Positions 12,497-25,014 are shown, counted from the stretch's first letter. The stretch is DNA of 64,000 bases from Lasioglossum baleicum (GCF_051020765.1 NC_134935.1:13083579-13147578); one strand, 5' to 3'. A program made the numbers and translations. Notes: generated by a model not told the origin, from the sequence alone.

Positions 12497-12705
12497 TGTA
12501 CAGGGTGAACTGAACTTCTGTTAAAAAATGAACTGCAAAATTGATCTTGGCCTTGAATCTCAAGGTAAAAGTTGTTTTTTATTGCATGGTAGAGTACTCA
12601 TTGCGACGAACAAAAGTCTCACAGGAACCATGGGTCTCAAGTCAACCATTCTCTTAGAAAACGAGTTTAAAGTTTCGTGAACTATTTTATTCGATGTGAT
12701 GAAAG
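12497..12705 (+). repeat. Dispersed repeat family A, copy 1
   Basis: It starts at a TGTACAGGGTG end. It then shows the family's blocks in order: GCAAAATTGATCTTGGCCTT, a CTCAAGGT half-palindrome, GTTGTTTTTTATTG, ATGGGTCTCAAGTCAACC, AAAACGAGTTTAAAGTTTCG and ACTATTTTATTCG. The copy at 26.2 kb has the same order with higher integrity (TTGACCTTGACC, TCAAGGTCAAAATTG, ATGGGTCTCAACTCATC, ACGACTTTAAAGTTT, CCATTTTATTCCG). No open frame spans it. Confidence 0.65.
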
Positions 12706-13653
12706 AAAATTCAGAGCCAGCTCATCCGAAATTGTGTAAACGGTGACGAGAGAATATTTAGAAAGTAACCAACAATTTCCATCGATCTCGATGGAATCCC
12801 ATTAATGACATCGGTCCGGTCGTCGCCGCGTCGCGGTGTAACTAACTTCTTGCCGGCGGCAGCTTGAGGAAAGTTTCGAGGCCTTGATCCACACTGTCGT
12901 AGGAAAAAGATAATTACATCGATTCGGAATCCCCTCGATCCACGATCAGGCTCCGTTAAGGCCGACTATCTCCTGGCGGAATCAATTGCGTTCTTTGATG
13001 CAACGCGGAAGAATCGATCCAACCGCCGATTGTAAAAGGCCACGGTTGCTGAGTGCTCGTTGGGTAATTGATTTTCAGCGGTCCATCAATCCAAAGGATT
13101 TTGCGAAATTCTTGCGGGGGTGGAGCGCACTCAAAGCGAATGACCGTTCAAATGACTACACGGTTGATGGCTTTGAGAAAGTTTCCACCGTGACGAGGAA
13201 TTTACAAAAACGAACCACTGGTTTTAGCGTGCGCTGCGGAAAAATAAAACAGTGATCCTCCATTTTTGTCCAGGAAAAACAGAACAATTGCTTTTGTCGA
13301 ATCGTAGAAAATGGCATTAATCTCTGTGTAGTATCTGGCTTACTTTAATAAACGAATATTTTGCTTCAAGTCAAAAGTATGTACAGTGTGATTTTACAAA
13401 AGGGAAGGTCGGTTTTGACGTGAATCGTCTTTTAGAAATGAAATGTGTGTGATGGCGATTTTTAGCAAGACAAAAAATATTAATTATTGTTAGGTCATAG
13501 TAGGAAGGATTAATCGTCTGAAATGCGCCTGATTTATTTTTCATGACGTGTAGCGTAATGGATCGACACTCATGCAAAAGAAGAGAAATGGCGAACCGTG
13601 GAAAAATTCTCATGAATCCTCTTTCTCTGCCACATCACGCTTTGTTATTGGCC

Positions 13654-14211
13654 CTAGCGGTTAACGACGAGTAGTGCGACTAAAAAGCCCACAGCTTCAG
13701 GCAGTTTTTCTTCTTCTGGTCTTCTTTCTTTTCTGGCTTCCTCTTGCTGACATTGTCTACTACTTCCAGGCTCGGTCACTTCTTGCCAGCGTTTCTTCCG
13801 TTTACGTGATTTCATTGATGTAACTGCTTGACCACGACCAGGACCCTTTCTGTGGCAATTAATTTCGCTCGTACATCCTGGCACTTTGTTAGTTGCAATT
13901 ACAGTATTATACGTAGTCAAACATGATTAACACTGAATTTGTTTTGACTGCTGGATCATTAATGTGTGGCAATTAACGAAATGGATGCTCCAGTCTTGTT
14001 TGTTCACTTTCGAGATTTTACTTCTATTTTCTGTTCTATCTTTCCTTCTACGGATCATTAATTGCGGTTTTTGTTCCCTGGTCTCTCTTAAAGTTTTGCT
14101 TCCTTTGGTCTGTCGTTTGTACCCATAAATAGATCGTACAGCGGCATCTTCAATACCAAAGTCTAGCGTAAGCCTTAAGCGCGTTGTTTTACAAGGTGCA
14201 ATAAATTTCAT
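13654..14211 (-). other. Two adjacent minus-strand open frames, unrecognised
   Basis: Reading on the minus strand, an ATG frame from 14211 (94 codons) ends just upstream of a second frame (88 codons) that opens at a TTG near 13920. Both are rich in Lys, Arg, Glu and Gln. The second contains a KSRKRKKRW-like basic cluster, then a glutamate/arginine-rich tail. I do not recognise the protein. The two could be pieces of one decayed coding sequence interrupted by a stop, or simple chance frames in purine-rich DNA. No splice structure or promoter can be defended. Confidence 0.15.
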
Positions 14212-15434
14212 TCTAAACTACGTGATATAAAGTGTCTTGTGTAACCAGGACACCTGGTTATAGGATCATGAGCGGTAAATAGGTGATTATATGCTCTCCT
14301 ATCAACCATGATACGTTGAAATACCTTTTACAAAGTAGACCGTCATATCGAAGCTCCAGAGATAATTTTATTTAATCGCATCCTGTATGCAAACTAATAA
14401 AAAGCTTTGAACGAACGATGCGTTTCAAGGAAACTGTGCCAGAAATTGACGTTGAAATGTCTATTTCGTTTAAATTGATGGTGAAATTTTTATTTTAAAG
14501 GTAGCAAAAATTTATTTCGATCTTAGATGATCCATCCATCTGCTTCAGAAAATTATGCAACTCATAATACAATATTACACAACCGGCAAAGTTTATCGCA
14601 AGTCAAAAACTTCCCGTTATCAATTATTAATGCAGATTTCAGGATCGTCTTTAATCTTTAAGTCGGATTATCCTCCGATGAACGACTTAGGTCGGGTGTT
14701 AGGTCCAAGTTTGATCGAAATACATTTACCCCAAATCAGATGGCAAGCATCTTTGAAAGTAAAATGAAGATATACTCTCTAATTTCAATTAGCGTCGAAC
14801 TATAGAATTTTGAACTTGAATAGATTCGGAAACCGAGGATCAGGATGACACGGATTAGACAGGATTTCGAAGATGGTCGGAGTCGACCATAAACGAGCGA
14901 TCTATCGTCTCGATTCCCCATCCAATCTTCAAGTTAAACGATTCATCTCCCTCGTGGATCAATGCCGACTTTTTTTATGAAAGTATCGATCGGTGACTAA
15001 AACGAACGACCGTCAGTTTACTGCTGGACCATCTTTTTTGTGACTTCGCATTTTATATCCCGAGAAGATCGCCGAATTTAAATAAAGAGACTTGTCGAAT
15101 ATAATGTGCAGATTTGAAAAGACCAAAATTTCAGCAAAGAAATTTGTCGAATAATTTTTATTGGTGACATTTAAAAGCATTATTAGAACAATGCTTACGA
15201 TAATTCAACTTTTTCGTTCATAGAAGACCCACGTGACGAGCAGATAGATCATCCGACGATCAATCAGAACGACAGATGGTTCCGAAAAGGGGTAGGCTTA
15301 AAGCTCTGTTCATCTGCCATGGAAAAAAATATTACCCTGTATACAGACATCGATCGCTATAAATTTTATTGACGGATTTCTGCGCGATGTTGTATGATGA
15401 AAACGCTGTCAATTACGTAATTGTTCATTTAAAT

Positions 15435-15465
15435 GTGTATATATATATATGTATATATATATATG
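15435..15465. repeat. (TA)n microsatellite
   Basis: Two runs of alternating TA are separated by one G (GTGTATATATATATATG then TATATATATATATG). Confidence 0.9.
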
Positions 15466-18400
15466 CGATCGTAAAGATCAACAATTTTATAATTTAGCCG
15501 TCCTTTAAAGTAGTATGATTTTGTCAAAATTATTTAAAGGAAGGGCGTCTGAATTTCGGCGTTGCAAAAGGTCGTCAGTTTAGAGGAGAAGAACCATCCG
15601 TTTAGAAGGGAAGAGCCGTCTCGAATTTCGAAATTGAAAATTTTCCGCCGTCAAAAGCCGCGTCGGGACGGGCGGGCACGTCCTGCGTCCGGCGGAAAAG
15701 TTTACAGTTCTTTCATTTTTCCGTGCAATCTCTTTTAAAAATAAGACAGGAATTCTCGTCAAAATGGCGTCCACTCATCATCCGACATTCCAGCAATCTG
15801 CTGGGCTGGTTTGGCTGTGTACCGGGGGCTCTGTTCCTTCTTGGCCGGTGGATTTTCTGGAATGCGCGGTGCGCGCTCGATATCTTGTGCCAACCGCGCT
15901 CGTAACGCCTCCATCGTGCCGCAATAAATTGGATCTAGTTAACTTTAGAACCGCGATACGTTTCTGATAGAGAATTTAATACTTCATGGAGCGGCCGTGG
16001 GGTGCAAAGCAGCCGTAGCTGCACCCGGAGTCGAGGAAAATTTTCCCTGGCGATCCTGTTCCTCTATTCTCGGCACGGGAGAACCCCTCGCGGAAGCATA
16101 ATAAAATTTCCGTAAAGAAAACGGAGAACGCCGCGACAGACGCCGAGTGGAATTTCCTTGTCTTCTCAAGACGTAGCTCTTTCCGTCGATGACGACGAAG
16201 CCGACGAAGCCGATGCGCAGTGAAACGGTTTCAGCAAAATTACTAGACACGCCAACTATTACATCTTCGTTGTTTTTGAGTTCATGGAAAAGTTATGTTG
16301 TTTCAAGGGGTCCGATAACGGTCGAGATGTCTGAATATTATTTTTCACGAGATTTCAATATTATTTGTATTATTTAAAATGGAATTTTACATAATTCTTA
16401 TGCACCAAGAAAGATCAAAGTCGATGACTCGGACGGTGGACCATTTTTACAATTTTATGATCGATGTTTAAAAATAGTAGTACTACACGATCTAAGAAAC
16501 AGGTCGGGCCCAGGGGTTTTCCTTAAATCAAGAATTGCTTGTACTGTTTTAAATTGGACCTACTAATTTTTCTTATAAATGTATAAAATCGGTTTTCTAA
16601 TAATAAAACTTTGAAAGTAAAACTTTGACATTTAAATATTTTGCCCGATGTCCAAGAAAGTAGGCGTTTCGCGCGTGTCGTGGCGCTATTACAACACCCT
16701 CGAGAAACCATTTCATTCTCCGGCTCCCCTCGGAAAAAGTTTTGTTGATTTCCGCGAATTCATCTCCGCTAATAGGATTTTAATAAAACAACGACTGAGA
16801 GAGAAACTTGGTTGAATCGGGGACAATTGGTAGCAATTAATTATGCCGCCGCAGCGGATTAGAACTTCCCGTCGCCTTTCCGCGCGCCTGAAAGCCACCC
16901 CCGCGATCTAGTTAGGCGCCTCGCGTAATTCCATGCTTCTCGTGTTTTGTGCGACGATGCTGTAAGGCGGCGCATTGTAGACGCAATTATCGAAACGGAT
17001 ATTATTGTTGCTCTGCGCAACCCGGGAATTATGACGTCGCTGGGTCGGCTGTTTATACGATTGCGCCGGTGACTGAGTAATGAGCTAATTACTGAACTAA
17101 ATTCGTGCTGTTTGATGGGTGATTCGGGGAGGTGCTTTACTTGTGCAATGTTGAATCACACAACATCAAGGAAAAGTGGCTAACCCTTTGTGGGCGAAGA
17201 TTTTCTAAAATATCTTTCTTGAAGAAGTAGACCACATGTTAAAGTCTTACGTATAGTTTAACTGAATTTGTGACAATTAAACTAAATGAATGTTGGATTG
17301 CGAATATCAGAAAGACTAATGCGACTACATGGCATATTTTAAAAAATTATTAATTAAAACTGTGAAAGGTCTAAACATACGATAATGAGAACGAATATGG
17401 TTTTGTAACGTAAACGGTTTGTTTTCATTAAAAATCTTGGATCTACCAACCTGGGAACGAAAACGGAGATTGACCAGACTATTCATTCAAATGTTATATT
17501 GTATCTACTTCTGCACATTTTAATTCACAATTACGCATATGATTGTTTCCAGTGAAATTCAGAGCAATGATCGTGTAGGTATTACATAGTATTTTTTCAA
17601 ATAAATGTCGAGACAATTGTTGCACCGATGTATAAATTTACGATCACGTGAATGACTGTATTTTTAGCGTATAAAATAGCGTGCCACATTTTTCAATAAA
17701 ATTCCAAGCGATCGCAATATATCTACATGTACGTGAACAATTACACAAATGACAGCGTTTTCGCCCTTTACAATCAGCTCGGGGAAAAATTTATATATTT
17801 TTTATATATGAAGTTGCACAGCAGTTCAAAGGTAACGAACTTTTCGGTCAATTTAGCGATCCTTTAATTTTCTGGCGCACTGCATTTGTGTAACTGTGAA
17901 TATTTGGCTGTGTTGCAATATTAAGGTAAATGTTACAGTATGAAATTTTCGAGAGGTTTTTGATACAGTGCGTCAATATAGAAAATTTGGACATTACAAT
18001 TTTGTGGACCGAAGTGATAAAATAGGAAAAAATATGAGAGAAATTTATTGGATATTAGTGATGAATCTGAAGTATGTACGTATCGTAGGAGTGGATTTTA
18101 AGAACTCGCTCGCCGAAAACGTGTTGAGTAGATTTTTTCGCGAGAGATGCCCGATTTCTCGAGGATCTTTGCAATCGGAAATAGCAGAAAAAGATGAAGA
18201 CGACTTTCAGGGTAAGTGGGCGTTACAAGATCGTTGGCACGCTTCCTAGTATGAACCGCGATATTTCAGAAACTTTTGAAGTTGTCTCGTCCCCTTAGGG
18301 CGGAGACGATTTGCCAGCTTTCGCGTAAGTAGTGACGAGCATTCAATTCTCTCTCTTGTGAGTTGTTTTCAAGCAATTTGGTCATGTAAAGGGTCCGATC

Positions 18401-19631
18401 GCCTTAAATGTTACTCGAAACTTGAACCGTTTGAAAATTCCGAAGAGCTTTCGGAAGACTTAAGGCTCCAGGGGAGCTCGTAATGAATTTAAAAGAACTT
18501 CGAGAAACCCCGAAGTTATGAACAATTGATATTGTTCGGATCTTTTATGCGCTATAAATATTCTACGGATCGTTAAACATCGACCTGACCGCGCAAAGTA
18601 TTACGTTTTCTACGTTTACTTTTATATAGACATTTATGCATATTTCAAAGACTTTAACGATTAAAATGTATTAAGGATTACGATTCTAATTATGCGATTT
18701 TCAATTTTACATATTACATAGTAATTTCAAGATGCAGTACAACGACGAATTGCGCTGTTACTAGACTGTAATGTCTTACAACTTGTTAGTATCAAAGCAA
18801 TGTAAGCTGATATAACCAGATTAACTCCTAAAGTGCCCTTAGTACGTTTGTATACACTCGCAGCATTATTTCCCAGATGCGTTTCTTGTTTCAAGCACAT
18901 GAAAATGGTCGTACTTCGTTCCACAATAAACCGTTCTCAGAATTAATGCATTACGTGAAAAAGACAGTTAAAAAAATTTCATTTGCGTTTCGTACTTAGT
19001 GTGCACATTCAAGAATTTAATCATGATAAGGTAAACACTAATCAAATTGCCTTTAGGCAAACACATGTCTTTTGTTAAAAGAAAATTCTAGTCTAATTCT
19101 ATAAAAATTCTACGAAAGTAACTTTTTTATTCCAAGCTTCCTGTGGTATCTTTTCAATTTTTATACGATATTACATACTATGGTTCAGAGTTCATAATTT
19201 TCAGTAATTATTACAAAGAAAATTTAATCTGTGAGCTTCAGCTCACCCACACAGAAAAATTAATGTGTGAACTGTAGCTGTGTTAATACAATTGAACATT
19301 AAATAGCGAACAATCATCGGAAAGGCTACTTTATTGGCGATTCTCGAGTACCCACAACTTTTTCGTTTGCTAATACACGTTGCATAGCAACCGGAAACAC
19401 GTCTAAACCTGAACAATCATTCCAGCAAAAATTCCTGCGGCCAAACACTGCACAGTTGAATGAAAACCGCATTATTCCTCACTGCCATTCTTCGCCATTC
19501 GTAATCCGTGACCAGCTACTTTACAAATCGATATTCTTTGGACGAGCAGGAACAATATTGAAAGAAATGCAACAATGAACGGTGAAGTAGATAGAACACT
19601 CGACAAAACAATATTTTGAATATCGAGTTAA

Positions 19632-19938
19632 CTCGTTCGCTACCAGGGTCTCGTGGGAAAAACGTCCACCACAGCCCATAATTTTTTTCGGGATTATATG
19701 ACATTAATTGGAATAGACTTTACGTATTTATATTTAGAACATTCTAAAAAAGTAAAGAAAACATTTTTTTAAACTGGCACACATATTTGTCACTGGGCTA
19801 TAACAATTCTGTTCAAAACACAACGCGTTTCAACATGTCTTCATAAACTGACCAAAAACGTCTGTCACATATATGTGACGACGGGCTCTGATAACAAACC
19901 GATGTGTTACACATATATGACGGCTTGTAGCGAACGAG
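19632..19938. mobile_element. TTAA-flanked piggyBac-type MITE
   Basis: The 307-bp segment begins CTCGTTCGCTAC and ends with its exact complement GTAGCGAACGAG. It is flanked on both sides by TTAA (19628-19631 and 19939-19942), the target site of piggyBac elements. The interior has no transposase frame. Near the right end are nested small palindromes around CACATATATGTG (19867-19878) and a second ACACATATATGAC block. The terminal repeat is short (12 bp), as in many non-autonomous piggyBac derivatives. The superfamily call rests on the TTAA duplication alone. Confidence 0.75.
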
Positions 19939-19942
19939 TTAA

Positions 19943-20940
19943 ATAGTAACTTTGATTTAAAATTAAACGACAAGGGATTGTCATTAAATGATTCCTGGAT
20001 TCTAGTATGTTGAAACTAAGTATTCTCGTTCTACTTTCTTTTACAGCGACATATCTATTCGACGCAGAATCTCTATTTCATGCAGCAACCAAATCAGAGA
20101 TTTCAAACAGACTGGATGCTACAGCAGATATGAGAATTCAATTTTCCAATATTGTGCCCAATATCAAAAGAATTTGTAATTCAACAATCCAAAACAGTCG
20201 AAGACATTAAGAATGTAATTTTACAATATACAGTCAAACATATGTGTGCATACATAGTACATATACAATCATCCAAAAAATGGATTCGGTTGTACTCACA
20301 TTTTAGAAAGTGTCTTAATAAATGGCCAAGCAATTCGGCTAAAATATCGCGGACTGATTGGTCGCCGAGAAAGTTCGGGAAACGTATACAGCGAATCGAT
20401 GGTGTATCGTCGCGTTTTATCGAGCCCGTTCGCGGGATGACCGTCTCACAACGTCGCACTCCGCCTAATGAAGCGAACGTGTCCCCGAGAAAATTTGAAT
20501 ATTTTTAATAACTGTGAAAGAGTCGACGTACGGGCGACCGACCGGGAAAATTCACAAGCCGGGTTTTGAAGTCCCGTGCGCGCGCTTGCTCTTGTAAAAG
20601 AGAACTCAAAGCAACAGAAAGTTTCGTCATCGTTCCGTCACTTCGGACCGAACTTCTCATTACGCAAGAACCCAGTTGCTCTGCGCTCCCGGGCTTCACC
20701 CGCGCTCGCAGATATTACTTTCTCGGATTTCCATAAAAACATTGAACCGGAGGGGGTCTTTCATCTGCCACCCCTGGTCCGGCATTACTTCGCCCGTTCC
20801 TCCGATTGCTCGGTGCCGTTCCGCCACTAAGGTCCAAACATATTTTTCAGTCCTTTTTATCACTCGTCGTTCTGAGTAAGTGCTTCCCCTTTTTATTTCC
20901 TCCCGGCCAATGTGAACGTATTCAGAGCCATTTCTAATTC
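19943..20940. other. Gene-free stretch
   Basis: No exon is recognised. The 118-codon frame at 20152-20508 overlaps a 92-codon antisense frame, and neither has a known domain. The DNA turns CpG-rich between 20330 and 20830. Confidence 0.4.
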
Positions 20941-20944
20941 AATG

Positions 20945-21195
20945 CCAGCCACCTCTCCCCTCCACTTCTTTCTCCATCTTTAGCTCTTTCTCGAGCTCTA
21001 GACGCTCGATTTCTCTCTTTCTCGATCTCTAGCCCTATCAAGCTGTAGACCTCTATCAATCTGTGGGTTACAAGCTCGAGGTACCTGTCAAGCTCTAGAT
21101 CTCTCTCTCTCTTTCTTTCATTCTCCATCTCTCTAACTCTCTAGCTCCCTCTCAATCTCTAGGTCTCTAACGATTCTAGCTCTCTCCCTCCCCCT
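20945..21195. repeat. Degenerate pyrimidine-rich minisatellite, block 1
   Basis: Variants of CTCTCGATCTCTAGCTC recur irregularly (for example TTTCTCGATCTCTAGCC, CAAGCTCTAGATCTCTC, CTCTCTAGCTCCCTC). The period is not fixed, about 16-30 bases. The minus-strand Arg/Glu-rich frame across it (20934-21128) is a low-complexity translation and not a gene. Confidence 0.65.
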
Positions 21196-21536
21196 GAAAC
21201 TCTACTTTGATTTTGACGTACTGGTACGTCATCGATGGCAACGGTCAGCTCTCTAAAGCGCGTTGGGCCCATGGCAATAGCGACGAGACCGGTCGTCGAT
21301 AGAGGGTGCTTGGCAACATCGCGAGACCCCGGCAGGTCAGACCCATTAGCAAGAACCGCTGCTAAAATTCTAAGTGACCCTCCGATCATGGGACATTACG
21401 GTACGGTTCCCGGAACTGCAAGGCTAAGGTAAACCACGAGTAAGATCCCGAACTTTCTAACTAACTTTATTACTAAGTGCCACATGTTGGCTACAGGCCG
21501 GTCTGCTAAAGACAATAGCTCGATGCTACAAAGAAT
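21196..21536. other. Spacer between the two pyrimidine-rich blocks
   Basis: Ordinary mixed-composition sequence with short overlapping frames on both strands. I see no feature in it. Confidence 0.4.
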
Positions 21537-21705
21537 ACGTCTTTGTCTCTGTCGATCTCCACCTTTCTCTCTCGATTTCACTCCTTCTCTATCCATCTCT
21601 AGCTCCGTTGTTCTCTTTATGCCTTTCTCTATCGATCCCTGGCTCTCTCGTTCCCTTTATGCCTTGCTCTGTCGATCTCCGAGTTTGTCGATTTCTCTCT
21701 TCCCC
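21537..21705. repeat. Degenerate pyrimidine-rich minisatellite, block 2
   Basis: It has the same motif vocabulary as the block at 20.95-21.2 kb (GTCGATCTCC, CTCTCGATTTC, ATCTCTAGCTCC). It includes a clear 40-bp-period duplication: TTCTCTTTATGCCTTTCTCT at 21613 and TTCCCTTTATGCCTTGCTCT at 21653, each followed by RTCGATCYC. Confidence 0.65.
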
Positions 21706-23472
21706 CGAGCACAATCGGCGATCCCCCAAAGAACTCGCGTTTACGGAAATCTCGCCGGTGAACCGCGGGCGTCGCGTATTCATGAACCGCATTTCCTCTG
21801 GAATAGATACGCCAGACCGACGTTAAGTCGCGGTAACATACTTGCCAGAAACTATGTGCGTTCGAAAGCTTGCCGCTCGGAAACGGCGCAAACCTACACA
21901 GAAAGACGCCACTGATGCGATCGCGAACGATCCATGCTAAATGAGAAACGGAATTAGCGAGCGGATTCCGCGGTAACGCTTAACTACTCGTACAATCGGA
22001 ATCGGTTACAGAAGTGTACATGGCTGACTGTACAAAAGCCAAATTTTCTGAAACCCGTGGAAACACAAACACTAGTTCCCCATAGGAAATCGAGTGGTAC
22101 GAGGTAAAAACGAATTTTACTTGTCAGAAATAAAAATGTCACGAGCTAACAAGGCGATTAACGTTACTATATGCACTGTTTAGTATTTTCTTTTAATTCG
22201 TCATAATTAGACCACGACCTTTATGCATTCATGATAAAAATTACGAGGTGAAGTATCAAACCGTAAAAACATTAAAAGATACTGAGAATACTGTTACGAG
22301 TTCTTTCCAATTTGTTAAAATTATTCACAAAGAAATACAGTTTTATTCAACTCCGCCGCTCTTAATTTTCTGATTGTCATATTTAAATAATCTGCTGCAG
22401 GTTAAATTAATCTGACGTATAAAAATGCTTGGAGCGAAAAAGCTGACGAAAAATAAGTTTTAAATTCATGCTAAATTCATTGCTTTCTATCATACGAGAG
22501 CCCATATTCTTTCACGTACTCCAAGTTTCGTATAAAAAGCTTAAAGAGTTAAAAGTTACAATAGCTCGTACAGTTGGCGGAGGAGGTATGTTCGCGCCGG
22601 GTTTTTCTTTGGTCGATGATTTCTGAAAGCGAGAGAAAGTAGCTGGATAAAAGCTGGCAAAATTTGAGAATGAATCTATTGAAATTTTATTGAATTCAGA
22701 ACAGACGTATCAATTCTCTACATTTTGCGATCTCACTATAAAGCTTATCAATCCCAATCAGTATATTGAAAAACTGTAAGATTGAAAATAGGATATTTTT
22801 CATCATGTCTAATATTTTTCCAGCAGAATAAAATAGTTGCAATATTTCGAAATTCCTGTTTTCAATCCAATCAAGAAGATTTTACACGAATTAACGATAT
22901 ATCCAATAGCTTCCCACCAGTTTCTCGATATATCGAAGGAAATATCGATTCGAAACAGCGGTAAATTTTTCATAGCTATTTAAACACAATTTATATTCCG
23001 AAATACTTTCGGGATGAATATTGATGTTTGTTCAGATTCGTATTGTTTATTGAACTTGGAGTCAGAAAGACAGATTCGGAATGCACACCGAAGCCGTACC
23101 GAATGTGTTTTAGAGAAATAACTGACCGTGTTTATCGAACGGCTGTATTTTACCTGGGCCATACACTTTTTTGAATAATGCAAATAAACTCCTCGGGTAA
23201 ACAACCGGGGAGGAGATCAAAGATATAGGAACTTTTTCATTTGGGGAAAAGGAGGAAACTTTCCATTGCAGTTTTTGCGCGAAATAACCTCAAAGTTGAA
23301 ATTGAACTAAATTTTTAACGCCGGGAGCTTCCAACTTGCGGGTAGTGGCAAGCAATTTTTTGACAAATATTTTTAAAATCAAAATTATTCATTTCAGTCA
23401 TATTCTGTTAACATGCTATCCATAGATAAAGTGTTAGTATTTAACAAACAGTTTGTGAATATTTGATGTATA
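21706..23472. other. Gene-free AT-rich stretch
   Basis: No coding or RNA gene and no clear repeat are seen. CpG content is moderate up to 21990; the rest is AT-rich. Confidence 0.4.
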
Positions 23473-23745
23473 GACTGCACTGTTTTCACTATTTAATCAA
23501 ACTAAAAAGACTGCGTTGTTTTTATTACTTTATGAAACCAGCAAAAATTGCTAAAAAATGTTCAAAACAACGAGGAGATTTTTATGTATGGATTGTATAA
23601 TTTTTATTATTTTGGCAATATAGAAAATCATTTAAAAATGTATGAAAGTAAGAGGAGACTTGTACGCGCGTATAAATTGCATTGTTTTTATTATTTTATC
23701 AAAACAGAATATTTTTGAGAAACTTCAGAAGGGGGAGGAGGATGC
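23473..23745 (+). repeat. Degenerate tandem array, ~82-bp period
   Basis: Units begin at about 23510, 23591 and 23675, with a truncated one at 23473. Each starts with a form of TTGYATTGTTTTTATTATTTT, then a CAAAACAGAAAA-like block, AAAAATGTWTGAAA and ACGAGGAGAYTTGTA. The last unit ends in AGAAGGGGGAGGAGG. The spacings between full units are 81 and 84 bp. No frame is kept open through the array. Confidence 0.6.
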
Positions 23746-24785
23746 AAATTTTCATCAGTCCGAGAATTCATACAAAAATTCGCTAGCTCACCGTCGCGTT
23801 GGAGACGGCTAATGAACGAGGAACACCGCAGAAGAGGTCGGAACGACCTCCACAAATCATTGAAATTTGATTAGCCCGTAGTGCATCTTTTCCGGAAGTG
23901 AAAAGTTGGCTTAAGAAACTTCAGGTCTGAAGAGCACTTTATGGATCAATTATTAGTTGAACGAACTACGAAGTTGCATAGACTTTGCCAACTTACCGGC
24001 CGTTTCCATCTTCGAGCAACGTGGTGTTGTACATAACAGGAATTATACCTATTTTAATGTTCGAACTCCGACATGGATCAAACTAATGGGATAACATAAA
24101 CGCGAACCTAGTTTGTGCTGAAGATCACCTTTCATAATGAACGAACGCATTAACAATTCTATGTTACCGCTAAACCACGATCGAATTACGTAGTTTAATT
24201 CTCCCCGACTGTGAAAAATACGGTGATGAAAAGTGGATGGAAAACTATTCAAGTACCGCTCGTAAAGCGCACTTTCAAATAAAATAAATTGCAATGAATT
24301 AAAATTTTTTTGAAAAATTAGGGATTCGATGTTGTTTAGTCTTTGCTCTGCCGATAATTCGGATAGGGTCGTTTTCAGGAAAATTCCTTATTCTTCTGGG
24401 TGAATTTTCCAAGTTTCTGGGAAAGGAACTCTTTGGAATTTCCCAGAACATTTTCCGCTGCCCCACTTTCGACGGCAATTAACGTATCGTGGGACCTCAC
24501 GCAACGCGAGGACTTTCAAAAAGATTCATGGGTTTGTTTTCCCTCCAGCTATGTCCCTGTTGGATTTTCACCTCCCCACTTAATTGCATTTCCTGCCAAA
24601 AGGCGTTTGGGAGACGAATTATGGCCTGCACGAGGCAGGTTTTCAGGATTTTTAGTTGGAAAATGAATTTTCCAAAGTTCCTCGATTTTTTCAATATCCT
24701 GATAAATTAAATCCTTGTTCCAAACAGGCAATTTTTGTCAGAATTTAATTGTAGACTTCGTTTTTTATAGATGAATATGATTTGC
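23746..24785. other. Gene-free stretch
   Basis: No gene is recognised. A cluster of overlapping short frames at 24400-24730 lies on both strands, and none resembles a known protein. Confidence 0.4.
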
Positions 24786-24787
24786 TA

Positions 24788-25014
24788 TTGGGTTGGCAAG
24801 AAAGCAATTTCGGTATTTTAAGGTGAAATAAAACCGAATTTCTTTGTACAAGCGATGAACTTTAATCAATAAAATATTTTCTTTTTTATTCTTTTCGGCA
24901 AAAGATCATCGAACAAAAGGGAAAATATTTTATTCATCAAAGTTCATTGCTTGAATAAAAAAATTGGGCTCTATTTCACCTTAAAATACCGAAATTACTT
25001 TCTTGCCAACCCAA
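24788..25014. mobile_element. Mariner-derived foldback MITE (227 bp)
   Basis: The ends are TTGGGTTGGCAAGAAAG and its complement, flanked by a TA duplication (24786-24787 and 25015-25016), as expected for mariner. The similarity between the halves extends over about 105 bp per arm: TTTCGGTATTTTAAGGTGAA, GCRATGAACTTTRATSAATA, AAATATTTTC, then a TTTGTTCGATGATCTTTTG-like block on one side. From memory of the family, that last block resembles the leader upstream of the transposase in mellifera-type mariners. If so, both arms derive from the same element end. No transposase sequence remains. Confidence 0.88.

Larger units (their letters stand above)
12706..19627. other. Long gene-free stretch
   Basis: I find no recognisable gene. 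The interval holds two adjacent minus-strand open frames at 13654-14211 (listed separately), a small perfect hairpin TAACCAGG-ACA-CCTGGTTA near 14241-14261, a (TA)n run at 15435-15465, and an isolated ACCCTGTATA end at 15334. A CpG-rich block spans about 15560-16250 and another 16840-17060. From 17100 to 19630 the sequence is AT-rich and otherwise featureless, apart from a GTGAGCTTCAGCTCAC hairpin at 19231-19246. Confidence 0.45.

Noticed and set aside
14241..14261. Hairpin TAACCAGG/CCTGGTTA as a microRNA precursor
   Set aside because: The stem is only 8 bp and does not extend; a microRNA precursor needs a much longer stem.
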